Source: Mactromeris polynyma
Taxonomy: Eukaryota; Mollusca; Bivalvia; Venerida; Mactridae
Length of the DNA stretch: 64,000 nucleotides
Assembly: GCA_032209605.1 (NCBI GenBank)
Contig: JASFXZ010000027.1
Span: forward strand, 6,963,372 to 7,027,371
Reading direction: 5' to 3'
Position numbers and translations under genes: made by a program
Part shown: positions 34,601 to 49,600 of the stretch, one piece after another
How positions within the stretch are numbered: the first letter of the stretch is position 1
Layout of the letters: each line of letters begins with the position of its first letter
The notes under the pieces: generated by a model
Told to the model about the DNA's origin: nothing
What the model saw: the letters and a program-made list of their open reading frames with translations, nothing else
Database searches by the model: none

Positions 34601-37600
34601 AGCCCGCTTCTCTGATATCTTAAAAGAATGTGTGGTCGTGACCTTGGTGGCTTTCTCCGGGTTGAGCGGCTGATACATTATCCGTCACACTTCCGCTTTT
34701 GTTACCTAGCAACCACAATTGTTTCAAAGAAAGTCCCCGTACAATGATTTTGCATATATCAGTGAGTGGTCATTAAGTATCACTTGAATTCACAATAGAG
34801 AAGCTACATGTATTATATTTTAAGCGACCGGCGTCCACATTTAAGACAAATAAGGGATAGAGTTAATATATTTGTTTGGACGAATAAACATACATGTTCG
34901 ATTGAACGGCTTAAATCTGAATGCCAATCGCTTTAAATCGACGATCCATTGTTCACTTCGATTACTTTTTGGTTTTAGGATTGTTGATCAGTATTTGTCA
35001 CGTCAGGGTGAAGGAAGCAATATATTCTCAGAAACATTAAAGATGTCCATGTTCAATGCAATGACAACCAATAATGATGTTTCGTTATTATGTATGGCTC
35101 AAGATATCGTCCAAGAGGTACGTAAATACAACATTATTTTATCAGTACACCGATATATATACTTAACTGTTAGATACATCACGTGGTAGATCAATACTTG
35201 GTTATCATTTTTTCGGCGCAGCCGTTCATACATGGCTTTGCTATTTGCAAATCAGTGTTGCACAACAAATTTTAACCTTCAAATTGCGTCGACCATCTTT
35301 TATATTATAAAACTCCTTTTCATACGTGTTTCATGTCAGAAAGAATCACATCTATTAACTTTTGCCAATAGTGCTACAGTGTCAGCAAAGTAAATTTTGA
35401 AATATTAGGGAGTTAAATGGCTTATTTCTTGATTTTTTTGCAAAGTCAGGGAAATAAATAGTTTCTTTTTTAATGATGTCAAACGTTATCAAATATGTAA
35501 AAAGTTCATTTATATAACATTAATCACATGGACAATGTTACGCTGCTTCACACTGTGTCGCGTTATGTTATATTGTGTATTATTATGCAACTCGCGCAAA
35601 TATTATTTCGCGATGAAAACGTGTACATTTAGCGCTTGGGACGTGAACTTCACGAGCTAAAATGAGTTGCATGTAGTGAAACGGTGAATGGTCTACTACT
35701 GTGTCAATAAATTGTCTAGCAAGAATTAATTTATTTAAGTAAAGGTTAAATTTATCATTTTGGCAAGTTGTTAGAAAAAAGATATAAATTACTTGGATGT
35801 ATATAACATTGTATATATATTTCACCCGATAGTCCCAGTTTGTTCCGCTTATTCGTTTTTGAAACGCTGTTAATCATCTCCGTATCCTTATGATATTTCC
35901 TGTTTATCATATACTCGTAATGATACATTTTGGAATGTTGATTTATGCTGCAAGGTATTATGCGATATGAAAATGTTGAAATTTGAATTATGACCAAATC
36001 ACAAGTTTTTCAGAAATGAAAACAACAATTAGTACGAGTTCTCCTATACCAGACAGCGGGAAACTACAGCATAAGTCATTTGAAATTCTATATCTGACAT
36101 CAGACATGGTGTGCTGAATAATTCATAAAACAATATATTTACAATGATATTCATTTTGTTTCCCATCTCAGTGCTGTACTCTGCTGGACACCATTTTGCA
36201 TTTTCACAAAAGAAATAAATACACACATTTTCTTATGCATTCGTTGTATTGCGTCTGAGAATGAGAGATATATTTATTTTGTTATGTATTAGTTTAAATC
36301 ATATTTGCAATACTGTTCTCTGTTTATGACACTTATGAAATAAGACCAGTTTTCATAAGAGAAATGAATTACGTTTAGTAGAATTCGGGAAATATCCCAA
36401 AACAAGAGCACTAGAAGCGGATGCCGACGCTCGTCGACTGGTTACATTTTTTTTGTCAGAAACTGAGCTCAAACACAATGTTTAATATTTTTGAGGAACA
36501 CTACTAGATTTTAGATTATTACAAAAGTCTGCATTTGCTTGAATTGTCCAATAATACTTTACAACCATCAATGCTCGAACATTTTAACAATGCAGAAAAA
36601 ACACATCACTTTTGTGCATCTGCCTAGTGTGACCGAAACGTATCTTTGTACACATATCCATGCCAATTTGCAATTTCATATTTCAGAATGTATTTAACGG
36701 CAATCATTTATATAGCAACGGTGATGCAAGTTCATTGCCGTACCTGTATTTATATAGCAACGGTGATGCAAGTTCATTGCCTTACCTGTATTTATATAGC
36801 AACGGTGATGCAAGTTCATTGCCTTACCTGTATTTATATAGCAACGGTGATGCAAGTTCATTGCCTTACCTGTATTTATATAGCAACGGTGATGCAAGTT
36901 CATTGCCGTACCTGTATTTATATAGCAACGGTGATGCAAGTTCATTGCCTTACCTGTATTTATATAGCAACGGTGATGCAAGTTCATTGCCTTACCTGTA
37001 TTTATATAGCAACGGTGATGCAAGTTCATTGCCTTACCTGTATTTATATAGAAACGGTGATGCAAGTTCATTGCCGTACCTGTATTTATATAGAAACGGT
37101 GATGCAAGTTCATTGCCTTACCTGTATTTATATAGAAACGGTGATGCAAGTTCATTGCCGTACCTGTATTTATATAGCAACGGTGATGCAAGTTCATTGC
37201 CGTACCTGTATTTATATAGCAACGGTGATGCAAGTTCATTGCCTTACCTGTATTTATATAGCAACGGTGATGCAAGTTCATTGCCTTACCTGTATTTATA
37301 TAGAAACGGTGATGCAAGTTCATTGCCGTACCTGTATTTATATAGAAACGGTGATGCAAGTTCATTGCCTTACCTGTATTTATATAGAAACGGTGATGCA
37401 AGTTCATTGCCGTACCTGTATTTATATAGAAACGGTGATGCAAGTTCATTGCCTTACCTGTATTTATATAGCAACGGTGATGCAAGTTCATTGCCTTACC
37501 TGTATTTATATAGCAACGGTGATGCAAGTTCATTGCCTTACCTGTATTTATATAGCAACGGTGATGCAAGTTCATTGCCGTACCTGTATTTATATAGCAA

Positions 37601-40600
37601 CGGTGATGCAAGTTCATTGCCTTACCTGTATTTATATAGCAACGGTGATGCAAGTTCATTGCCTAACCTGTATTTATATAGCAACGGTGATGCAAGTTCA
37701 TTGCCTTACCTGTATTTATATAGAAACGGTGATGCAAGTTCATTGCCGTACCTGTATTTATATAGAAACGGTGATGCAAGTTCATTGCCTTACCTGTATT
37801 TATATAGAAACGGTGATGCAAGTTCATTGCCGTACCTGTATTTATATAGAAACGGTGATGCAAGTTCATTGGCTTACCTGTATTTATATAGAAACGGTGA
37901 TGCAAGTTCATTGCCGTACCTGTATTTATATAGAAACGGTGATGCAAGTTCATTGCCGTACCTGTATTTATATAGAAACGGTGATGCAAGTTCATTGCCG
38001 TACCTGTATTTATATAGAAACGGTGATGCAAGTTCATTGCCTTACCTGTATTTATATAGCAACGGTGATGCAAGTTCATTGCCTTACCTGTATTTATATA
38101 GCAACGGTGATGCAAGTTCATTGCCGTACCTGTATTTATATAGCAACGGTGATGCCGGCCATGTGCCCTACATGTATTTGCATTGAAACGATGATACCAT
38201 TTTATTGCCTTACTTATATTTGCATAGCAACGGTAAAACCATCTAATTACCTTACTTATATTTGCATAGCAACCGTGATGTCAGCTTATTACCTTTATTA
38301 TACTTGCATAGCAACCGTGATGTCAGCTAATTACCTTACTTATATTTGCATAGAAACCGTGATGTCAGCTAATTACCTTACTTATATTTGCATAGCAACC
38401 GTGATGTCAGCTTATTACCTTACTTATATTTGCAAAGAAATGGTAATACTATCTAATTACCATACTTATATTTGCATAGCAACCGTGATGTCAGTTAATT
38501 ACCTTCCTTATACTTGCATAGCAACCGTGATGTCAGCTAATTACCTTACTTATATTTACAAAGAAACGGTAATACTATCTAATTACCTTACTTATATTTG
38601 CATAGCAACCGTGATGTCAGCTAATTTCCTGACTTATATTTGCAAAGCAACGGTGTTACAATTTAATTACCTTACTTACATTTGCATAGCATCCGTGATG
38701 TCAGCTAATTACCCTACTTAAATTTACAAAGCAACGGTGTTACCATCTAATAACCTTACTTATATTTGCATAACAACGGTGTTACCATCTAATTACCTTA
38801 CTTATATTTACATAGCAACCGTGATGTCAGCTAAATACTATACTTATATTTGCGTGGCAACAGTGTTGCCATCTAATTACGTTACTTAAATTTGCATAGC
38901 AACGGTGTTGCCATCTTATTACCATACTTATATTTGCAAAGCAACGGTGTTGCCATCTTATTACCATACTTATATTTGCAAAGCAACGGTGTTGCCATCT
39001 TATTACCATACTTATATTTGCAAAGCAACGGTGTTGCCATCTTATAACCATACTTATATTTGCAAAGCAACGGTGTTGCCATCTTTTTAACATACTTATA
39101 TTTGCAAAGCAACGGTGTTGCCATCTTATTACCATACCTATATTTGCAAAGCAACGGTGTTGCCATCTTATTACCATACTTATATTTGCAAAGCAACGGT
39201 GTTGCCATCTTATTACCATACTTATATTTGCAAAGCAACGGTGTTGCCATCTTATTACCATACTTATATTTGCAAAGCAACGGAGTTTCCATCTAATTTC
39301 CATACTTATATTTGCATAGCAACAGTGTTGCGATCTAGTTACCATAATTATACTTGCATAGCGACGGTGTTGCCATCTTATTACCATACTTATATTTGCA
39401 AAGCAACGATGTTGCCATCTTATTACCATACTTATATTTGCAAAGCAATGGTGTTGCCATCTTATTACCATACTTATATTTGCAAAGCAACGGTGTCGCC
39501 ATCTTATTACCATACTTATATTTGCAAAGCAACGGTGTTGCCATCTAATTTCCATACTTATATTTGCAAAGCAACGGTGTTGCCATCTTATTACCATACT
39601 TATATTTGCATAGCAACAGTGTTGCGATCTAGTTACCATAATTATACTTGCATAGCGACGGTGTTGCCATCTTATTACCATACTTATATTTGCAAAGCAA
39701 CGATGTTGCCAACTAATTACCATACATATTTACACGCTAATTACCTTACTTATATTTGCAAAGCAGCCGTGATGTCATCTAGTAACCTTAATTATATATG
39801 CAATGCCATCGATATGCGAGCTAAAACCCTTACTTATATTTGCAACTGAGATGATAGTTTATTATCTTACTTACATATGCATAGCAAACATGATGCCAGT
39901 TAATTACCATACTTATATATATATACATAGCAACCGTGATGTCAGCTAATTACCTGAATTATATTTGAAAAGCCATGTAATGCGAGCTAAAACCGTACTT
40001 ATAATTGCAACTGAAATGATAGTTTATTATCTTACTTACATATGCGTAGCAACAGTGTTGCCATCTAATGACATTACTTGTTTTTTGTATAGTAACGGTG
40101 TTGCCAACTATTACTTTAATTGTGTTTGCATAGCAGCGGTGTTGCCAATTAATTACCTTGCTTGATTGTGCATAGCAACGGCGGTGTCAACTAATTACCT
40201 TACTTGTTTTTGTATAGTAACGGTGTTGCCAACTAATTACTTTAATTGTGTTTGCATAGCAGCGGTGTTGCCAATTAATTACATTGCTTGATTTTGCATA
40301 GCAACGGCGGTGCCAACTAATTACCTTACTTGCTTTTGCTTAGCAACATTGTTGCCAACAAAATACTTTAATTGATCTTGCATAGCAACGGCGTTGCAAA
40401 CAAATTACCTTACTTGTTTTGCACAAAAAAACGGTGTTGCCAACTAATTTACTTAATATTGTTGCATACCAACAGTGTTACCAACTAATGACTTCAATTG
40501 TTTTTACATAACAACGGTATTGCCAGTTTATTACCTCACTTATTTGCATAGCAACGGTGTTGCCAATTTATTACCTTACTTGTTTTTGCGTAGCAGCGGT

Positions 40601-43600
40601 GTTTCCAAAAATTACATACTTGATTTTGCATACAAACGGTTTTGCCAGCTAACTCACTTGTCTTTACATAGCATCGGTATTGCTAACTAATCACATAACT
40701 TGCTTTTGTTTAGCAACGGTGTTACCAACTAATTACTTTTATTGTTTTTGCATAACTACTGTATTGCCAACTAATAACCTTGATTGTTTTTGCATAGTAA
40801 CGGTGTTGCCAAGTAGTTACCTAACTTGATATTGCATAGCAACGATGTTGCCAGCTTATTACCTTACTTGTTTTTGCATAGCAACGGTGTTGCCAACTAA
40901 TGACCTTACATGCATTTGAATAACAACGGTGATGTCAGTCAATTAGTAAGATACTTGAGTGTACACATTTCTGTTATTATCAGTTTTCATGCAAATCAGA
41001 AACAATGTAGAAATATGAATTTCGGTGCTTCGATGTCTATCGCTTGAGCATTCCGTTCTCGTCACCATACACACGTATCTATTCTCGTTGTACAATGTAT
41101 GCATATTCAAGTGAATGTATTTATTTCTGCAGACATTGTGGGAACCATTAAGATGTTTCATTCGATACGAAAGAAGACGGTTTTTGAAACAAGTGGTAAG
41201 TTCAATACAATGTATGTTAACTTTTGTAGATACATGCATACTCATGTGTTAGAAAGTGTTCTTCCACAAATATAGAGATGATGCAATAACGAGATGGGAT
41301 GATATTTACTTGTTAAAAATATGTGTGATCGTCATGTCATATTCCAGAATGTTAATATGTTTTAATACTGATTCAACGGTTGAACAGTCTCTTACACATT
41401 AACGCGATATTGTTTAATTTCTAAATGATTTAGATGTAAATTCATGAAATATCTGCTTCAATATGTAGATACATACATGTACCTTAAGCAAACGTCTACA
41501 AATCTAAACAAAAATGAGTAAATGCAACATTCACGTCAGTGATTTGGAACTACATCAATTGTACAAGGAAGGCACACACTGGTCGAGCGGAAAACGTGGA
41601 TTGGAGTCCTGAGTACTTCTTAGTAACCCAGGAAACACTCATTGAGATTGAGCAATATAATTAGTTTCTTGCTAGAACTTGTTTCACAATCGTAGCAATA
41701 AATAAGATTAACTAAACTAGTTGTACAACTCATAATTAAATAACTTCACCTTTTACAGAGGGGCAATCGTGCGAATCTAGATGCCAAGAGACGCCATACG
41801 ATTGATCAGCCAACTACCTCCACCAATACCGATGGAGTAGATCCTCTGTATTTCTTCAACTGTGTTACCATAGATTCTCGATCAATGTCTGCTGCGTCTG
41901 AATCACCCACAATACCAGGCGGCTCCGCTATGTCACGTCCGGGTACTTCCTATCACGTCAGCATATCCGAGGAGCAAATGTGGAAAGCAATGGAAATTAC
42001 AGTTTTGAGTTACGAATATGGTAATTGTATTTTTGTCTCAGTCTCTGTTATCACATTGCAATATATTGAAATACAATATTTTTGTATTCACCTGAGGTCA
42101 CTTATTAACAAATTGTGAGGCAATTAGCCAATAGGAAATGTTTGGAAAATGTTGATCAAAAGACATAATGTACACAAAAAAGGTATTCGAAACTATACTA
42201 GTAGTCAGTTAATTTGAGAACGGTGTTAACAAATTGTGAGGTGTTCAGTCATATGCAAGCACGTTTGGAAAATATTAGCCTATAGACGCATTGTACACAA
42301 TAACGGTATTCTTAACTAATTCTGAATAGCTTCTGTCGGTTTTACGACGACGATTTCGCGCTAGGAATGGAACACTGTAAATGGGACGACCGGGGAATAG
42401 CAAACCTAACATTAATGTACGGGCTTTAATTAGTTCTATTGTCTGAATTTGACATGCTTGTTTATAATTGTTGATCAAATAAACCAGGTCCATGAACATG
42501 GCGTCCAGCCCCTTGCTTTGTGTCTTATAGGTGACTGTTGAGTGGTGAGTACAGGAAATGATTATGGACCCTGACTTTATTGTTTTACAGGTTCACCAAT
42601 GATGTTACCCCAGTATGTACCGAGGGTTGATCAACTAGTGGATATACTACACAGTGATTACGGCAGTTTACATGTATCTCGAGTACCTGCTGTTAGAAAC
42701 GGTAAATAATGTGTACCACCAAGACACATACAGAGTTTAAGTCAGCAAAGGGCACCAGCACCCATGATCAAATATATGCAGATATTATCAGATAATTATA
42801 AATACAACTTTTGGTCAGTGTACACTTGATATTAGTAAAATGGATTTAGCATACATGATATCAAACAAAAATAAATAAAATATGTTTAACTTAAGAGAAG
42901 GTAAGCAAGTTACATTTAAAATATGTGTTTTCTTGCCGCCCTATCTAAGTTACTCTTAAAATATGTAAAAATATATGTATGGTTTCAATAACATACAGCT
43001 AAACTGATAAAATGTCATATTTGTATTATCAAAATACAGTATCCCTTGCTTTTCATCCTTTTTTTACAAACTTCTATCCGAATACTTGGTATCGTCCGAA
43101 ATGAATAGCAGGTCCCGATGTATCTCCTTAGGCACGTCAAATTGAAATTGGCTATTCGAAACCATGTTTTATTCGAAACGAAATATTGGACCTGATAAAT
43201 TCGAATGAACTATGTCCGACTTTATTACTTATTCATTACAATAGGTCTGATTTTAACAGTAATCTGTAATTTGATTATACTGTATCAGCCGAACTGAAGC
43301 AAGGAATTGTTGATATTTTCTTTACTTCACAGAAATGTTACGCAGTCTTATGGAAAAACCGAAAATAAACATCAAGACAATAAAGGTATCGAGAAAGTTT
43401 GAGTATCAAAGGATCGATATATCGAGTTTTAAAACAAAGGATAGGAATGATTTTGATCCGAGATGTCGAGCAAGAATGACGAGAAGACATGGTTTGGTTA
43501 TCGACAGACCAACAAAACCAAAGTATGTAAATCTGTGTACATGTTGGGTTCTTATTTTGATACTTCGCATACAAATTAATAAAAAAGTCGAGCAGAAAAT

Positions 43601-46600
43601 ATCACATATAAAAGGCCATACCATACCATCCTAACAGCACACGGAGGCGTGAAGATACGTACACATTGCCTAGAACTACTGACATACATGTATACTCGTA
43701 TGTCTTAATTACTGTCTGTTACATGTACATGCATACAACATTATACATATATTAAAACTTTTTTTTTTAAATGTACACAACCATTCAATATAGAAGTACC
43801 TGATAATATTGCCATTTTTATTGTCATTATGTAAATATGTCGATTGGTCATATTTACAAGCCCGCCAGTATTTCAAACTAGTTTCTAAAAAGCAACTGGA
43901 TACATCTTCTGCTGACTTTGATTGAGCACTGTGTAAGTTATAAAATTAATAATTGAAATGAACTGACCAGTTGTTAAGAAGTCGATATAAGCCTGTAAAA
44001 CCACGTACACTTTCGACTATTGTGTCATGATGTACAGCGGACTCTTAAAATAAGAAATAGCCGGTAAGCTCCCTTGTCGTGCTCATGTATGCAAGTTTTA
44101 TGATAGTTGAATTATGCATATATATGATGGCATATTTCTGCCACCAGTTAACTACATAATTAACTAGAAAATTATGGCAAAAATATGCCACCATACCTAT
44201 AAAATACCCTACATTATGATAAAAGGAAATATTGAGGGGAAATGTGGACCTAAGAACTGACACTGTTATTCTTTATGATAAGAAGAGATACTGATATCAC
44301 AAGCAGGCAGACAGCGTTGTCTACAATGTATCATTTACAACGGACGCTGACTTCATATACACGGAGACACCCATATTGCATCACCACTTGTGATTGTATA
44401 TGCAGTTTATACAATTTATTTATTTTATAATACCATTAACATAGCAAAATGGTTTTCAATATTATGAATAATGCTAGACTATATCGTAGACAATAAATAA
44501 GTATATACGTGTCTAATATAAGCTAATATAGAATATTTAAAATGAGCAAGATTGTTTACAGCATACGTCTCTCAAGTAAGCACATTTGGCAATATCATGT
44601 TTTTTCTTGGTCATTAAAATTAAAAGAAGTCATCGAGCAGGACACGCCACCCCACAAGTACACTGCAACCACGCCACCCCACAAGTACACTGCAACCACG
44701 CCACCCCACAAGTACACTGCAACCACGCCACACCACAAGTACACTGCAACCCCAAAATCACAAGGAGAAATGAAATATACATGTATACATTTACAAAGGC
44801 AAAATTGGATAAAAGACAAAGATCACCCTTACCGCATTATACACTAAATTCTGAACAAATAATTTAAATCAGACAACAAAACTAATCGTTTACCGCATGC
44901 ACTTCTTACTCTCTTCAGAACATTTATTGAAGTATTGACCGTGCCAGTTAATTTCGACTTCTTCAAACGGTATATGCTGGTACACAAGGTAGCATTACCT
45001 TTGTTGTTCTGGCGAGCTGTCGAAGACCTTACATGTCTCAGTAATGGCAAAACTCGACAGATTAGAGTTACACAGATCAAGAGAAAGTTCTTTGGAAAAT
45101 TCGCAAAATATGGTAAGATAATGTGGCTGAAATGTCTAACTCCACAACTGAAAAAAATCCTTTCTATTCAGGTCCAGAGAATACATATGCTCCTGTTACT
45201 ATATTTAATTCTTCAACATTGTTTTATAGCACCCCATTAACATTCTATTGAAATCCATCAATTGCACAGTTGAATTAATATACATCTGTATTAAGTGATG
45301 TATCGTCTACTAAGGTTTAATGTAGCGGATCCGTAGTCCAGTGGTAACGCGCTGGACTAATAATCCAGGGATCGCAGGTTCGATTCCCCGCTCTATCACT
45401 GACAGTACTAACAGTCTTTCGAACGAGACTTTAAAACCGAGGTCCCGTCTATGATGCTTTACATCGAGCACGTAAAAGAATCAGAGATGCCCCTGAAACA
45501 AACACGGTTTTATTGTCATTTAGGCATCCTAGCTCAGTTGTTTAAACATAGAAGGTTGTATACACAAGTACCTATATCTAAAGTGGTCTGCTATAACGTT
45601 TGGTATTATAGGCAATGAAGTACAGTTATCCTGTCACTTGTAGTAATTTCGACCCGATAACAGGGTGCCTGATATTTTTTGCTTAATCAGGTCACTTGGT
45701 CACATGACTTTTATCTCACGTCACATGACCACGTGACTAGCAGAACAATTTTGGGGAAATGAACATTTTCCCAAAATTGTTCTGTTTTCATTTAAACATT
45801 GCTTGATCTTATCCGTTTCTCGGTCTGCATTTTGACCCAAATTTAAAAGTGCTAAACTGGAACACGTAGTAAACAACGTAGTCAAACAAATTGTCGGCTT
45901 TCAAGTTTACACCATTTGAACAAAATCATGTCGGAAATTGAGTCCTTCTGCGTTTGAACTCATCAGGGATGACCGGGCGGTCGAGTTTCTCACGAAAATA
46001 ACGTAATGATCAGTAGCAATAGCAGTACGTACCCCACCCATCTTCTCAATTTTAGAATCCCACTCCGGTTTCATCCATTTGTGCCAAAAATTCCTTTGCA
46101 ATCATTTGAGACTGATAGACTGAATCCACAGATTTATTCCTTGTTTTCTTGTGCAGTTTTAAATGTCCAAATACTCAAGAAATAAATGTAAATATCCCTT
46201 TTTCACGTTTTCTGTGGCACTTGACATTTCTCATCATTTGTAAACAAACCATGGGAAATTGCGTATGAACTAATTGTAGGCCTAATGTTTAATTTTTACT
46301 CTTACTAAATTGTTGCAAATTCTTAGTTTGTTATTGATTTATGCTCATCAGATGTTCGCAAACGCAGATAAATTCATATTGCCACTGAAAATGTGTCAGC
46401 CTTACGGGAACTATTTCTCTCGGCGTAAGGTGCTAACCACACTTATATCCCATTCTGGTCAGCTCTCGGATATTTCCGTACCACTTCGTTATTCTGATTC
46501 TAGTGTATGTAAGGCGTAGCCGCTATGTGGCAAACTCAACATGTTGTGCTGTCAAAAAATAGTTCTCGTAAAAATAATTTTAATCACTTCGATAAATCAG

Positions 46601-49600
46601 TCACGTAAGAGATGGATTATCGTTGTAATTTCTAGTTAAAAACTCACATATTTCAGTCTTCATATAGCTTAAATATTAGATTCATCAGCACTACAGCGTT
46701 CACGCCGCCATCTTGTTTTCATGATATTCAAATGGTATTTCCGAAAGTAGTGCCTAACGAACATCTGAGGCACTTGACGTAGTTGGCCGCGGTTTTCCAA
46801 ATGACTTATATCCAAAACGTCACAAGATATTCAATACGTCACAAAATTAAACACGTCACAATTTAGGGGATGTAACTCAGTATTACATAAATTTAAAGGT
46901 ATTTCCCCTTACTTAACACAAGAAGTGACAGGATAAATAGAATAATAGGTTAGTGACGTGGAATGAGAAAGGTTATCAGGCAAGGCGGAGGAATTTATCG
47001 GGTGAGCCGAAGGCGAACCTGATAACTACCGGAGCCGAGCCTGATAATCTTTCTCATTCCTCGTCACTAACCTATTATTCTATTTATATACGACGATCAG
47101 TTGACCTAACACGTCACTAACCTATTATTCTCTATGTAACTGAATAATTTACTGTATGTATTGTTATAGACGAGATACGCTTACGCTTAATGATTTCCTT
47201 ATGCTTGCAATTTTAATGTGTTGCTTTCGAAGTTTGACGCCGTTTTAGTTACGTAGGCCTACGACGATCAATTGACCTAACCAGTTGTTCTGGGTTACCA
47301 ACTAGTACTTACTTGCTGTTCTGGCAGCAACTGACAACTTTACCACATTGATCAGACGTGGAGGAAAAAAGAGTTTGGAATTATTATCTGCAGACAAATT
47401 GTCACGGAGAACATACGCCTTACCCGTGATTCAAACATACGACTTCCAAATTGGGATTCGAGTGCTGTATCGATAGAGTCCACCGGCCGGACACGAGTGC
47501 TGTATCGACAGAGACATTACCGGCCGGACACGAATGCTGCATCGACAGAGACCCACCGGCCGGACATGAGTGCTGTATCGACAGAGACCACCGGCCGGAC
47601 ACGAATGCTGTATCGACAGAGACCACCGACCGGACACGAGTGCTGTATCGTCAGAGACCACCAGCGGACAGTGTAATGTTATCGTTAATTTGTTCATTTC
47701 ATGTATGAACGTTGCTGGACCACTGTGAGATGTTTTCTACTATCTTATTCAGGCGCTGCACTAGATTGCAATGAAGAGATCATACGTCAAATACCCAACA
47801 TGGAGAAAGTCACCCCAGGTATATTGATATGTGCCCAAGCTGCGGTGTTCAGATCACTGGAACGGAAATGGTACGTTGTATATATTGGTTCACGAACCGA
47901 TATGGCTTCTGGTCTATGCCAGTTTATTATTTATCAGACACATTTCTCATATTAATATCGCAAAAAACATTATGCTAATTACGAAATAAGGTGAGGATCG
48001 TATATAAAGTAATTATATCAAAATGTATATAAAAATAGTAGCTATTTACACGTCGTATTCACTAAACAGGGCCTATCGATACATGCCCCTAGATTACGAT
48101 ATACAAAAAAGGGTAGGCAGGACTTCGCAAAATTAAACAATGATAGAGTACGTGTATATAATATGTTATATCGATATAAAAAACAATATTGAATTACTTG
48201 CACTTAAAGGATCCCGTAATAATAAGCATAAGCCATGATATACAGTATAAAGTGACTTATGAACATTTACTAGTCCTGTGGTATCAATGCACGAATGACA
48301 AGCTGTACGGTCTACTTAAAATATTGTTTATTCCGATACTTTTCCGTGTGTTGATCAGGTATCCGCAGTATTTAGAGACGTTCCCACCTGATTCCAGCAC
48401 GACTACACCTTCACCAATGATGCCTAATCTTCAAACAAATACATTTGGAGGTGGAGTGATTCAAAACATCACTGATATAGCTATTAGTGCTCAGAAGAAA
48501 AAGAAACCATTAACAAGCGGTAAAACGGTAGGTAAAACATTTTAAGAATTAATCCATTATACAAAGAAACCCGATATATAGCCACCAAAAATGTAATACT
48601 GAGGTCATTGGCCATTAAAATGTAATACTGATGTCATTGGCCATTACAATTTAATACTGATGTCATTGGCCATTAAAATGTAATACTGATGTCATTGGCC
48701 ATTAAAATGTAATACTGATGTCATTGGCCATTAAAATGTAATACTGATGTCATTGGCCATTAAATTGTAATACTGATGTCATTGGCCATTAAATTGTAAT
48801 ACTGATGTCATTGGCCATTAAATTGTAATACTGATGTCATTGGACATTAAAATGTAATACTGATGTCATTGGCCATTAAATTGTAATACTGATGTCATTG
48901 GACATTAAAATGTAATACTGATGTCATTGGCTATTGAAATGTAATACTGATGTCATTGGCCATTAAAATGTAATACTGATGTCATTGGCCATTAAATTGT
49001 AATACTGATGTCATTGGACATTAAAATGTAATACTGATGTCATTGGACATTAAAATGTAATACTGATGTCATTGGCCATTAAAATGTAATACTGATGGCA
49101 TTGGACATTAAAATGTAATACTGATGTCATTGGCTATTGAAATGTAATACTGATGTCATTGGCCATTAAAATGTAATACTGATGTCATTGGCCATTAAAT
49201 TGTAATACTGATGTCATTGGACATTAAAATGTAATACTGATGTCATTGGACATTAAAATGTAATACTGATGTCATTGGCCATTAAAATGTAATACTGATG
49301 GCATTGGCTATTGAAATGTAATACTGATGTCATTGGCCATTAAAATGTAATACTGATGTCATTGGACATTAAAATGTAATACTGATGTCATTGACCATTA
49401 AAATGTAATAATGATATTTTACCGATCGATGTAGTACACCACTACACAAACATGCAATATGATTTATAATTATTTGGTATAGAATTTTGAAAATTGTAAC
49501 GTTGCAGTTTTTCCTTTGGAGAAATATTGTGACCTGTCTGAAAGATTTCTGCAAATCTACGAGCGGCAGTAAAAGTGAGGTACAATTGATGGAAATTTTC

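Noticed and set aside
36646..39849. Frames of up to 691 codons (YIATVMQVHCLTC repeats) and their minus-strand counterparts
   Set aside because: A 42-bp array inside an intron of the RGS gene; periodicity alone keeps the frames open.
45330..45400. A functional tRNA-Ile (anticodon AAT) gene
   Set aside because: A and B boxes and an anticodon-like arm are present, but the acceptor stem does not pair and a SINE body follows.
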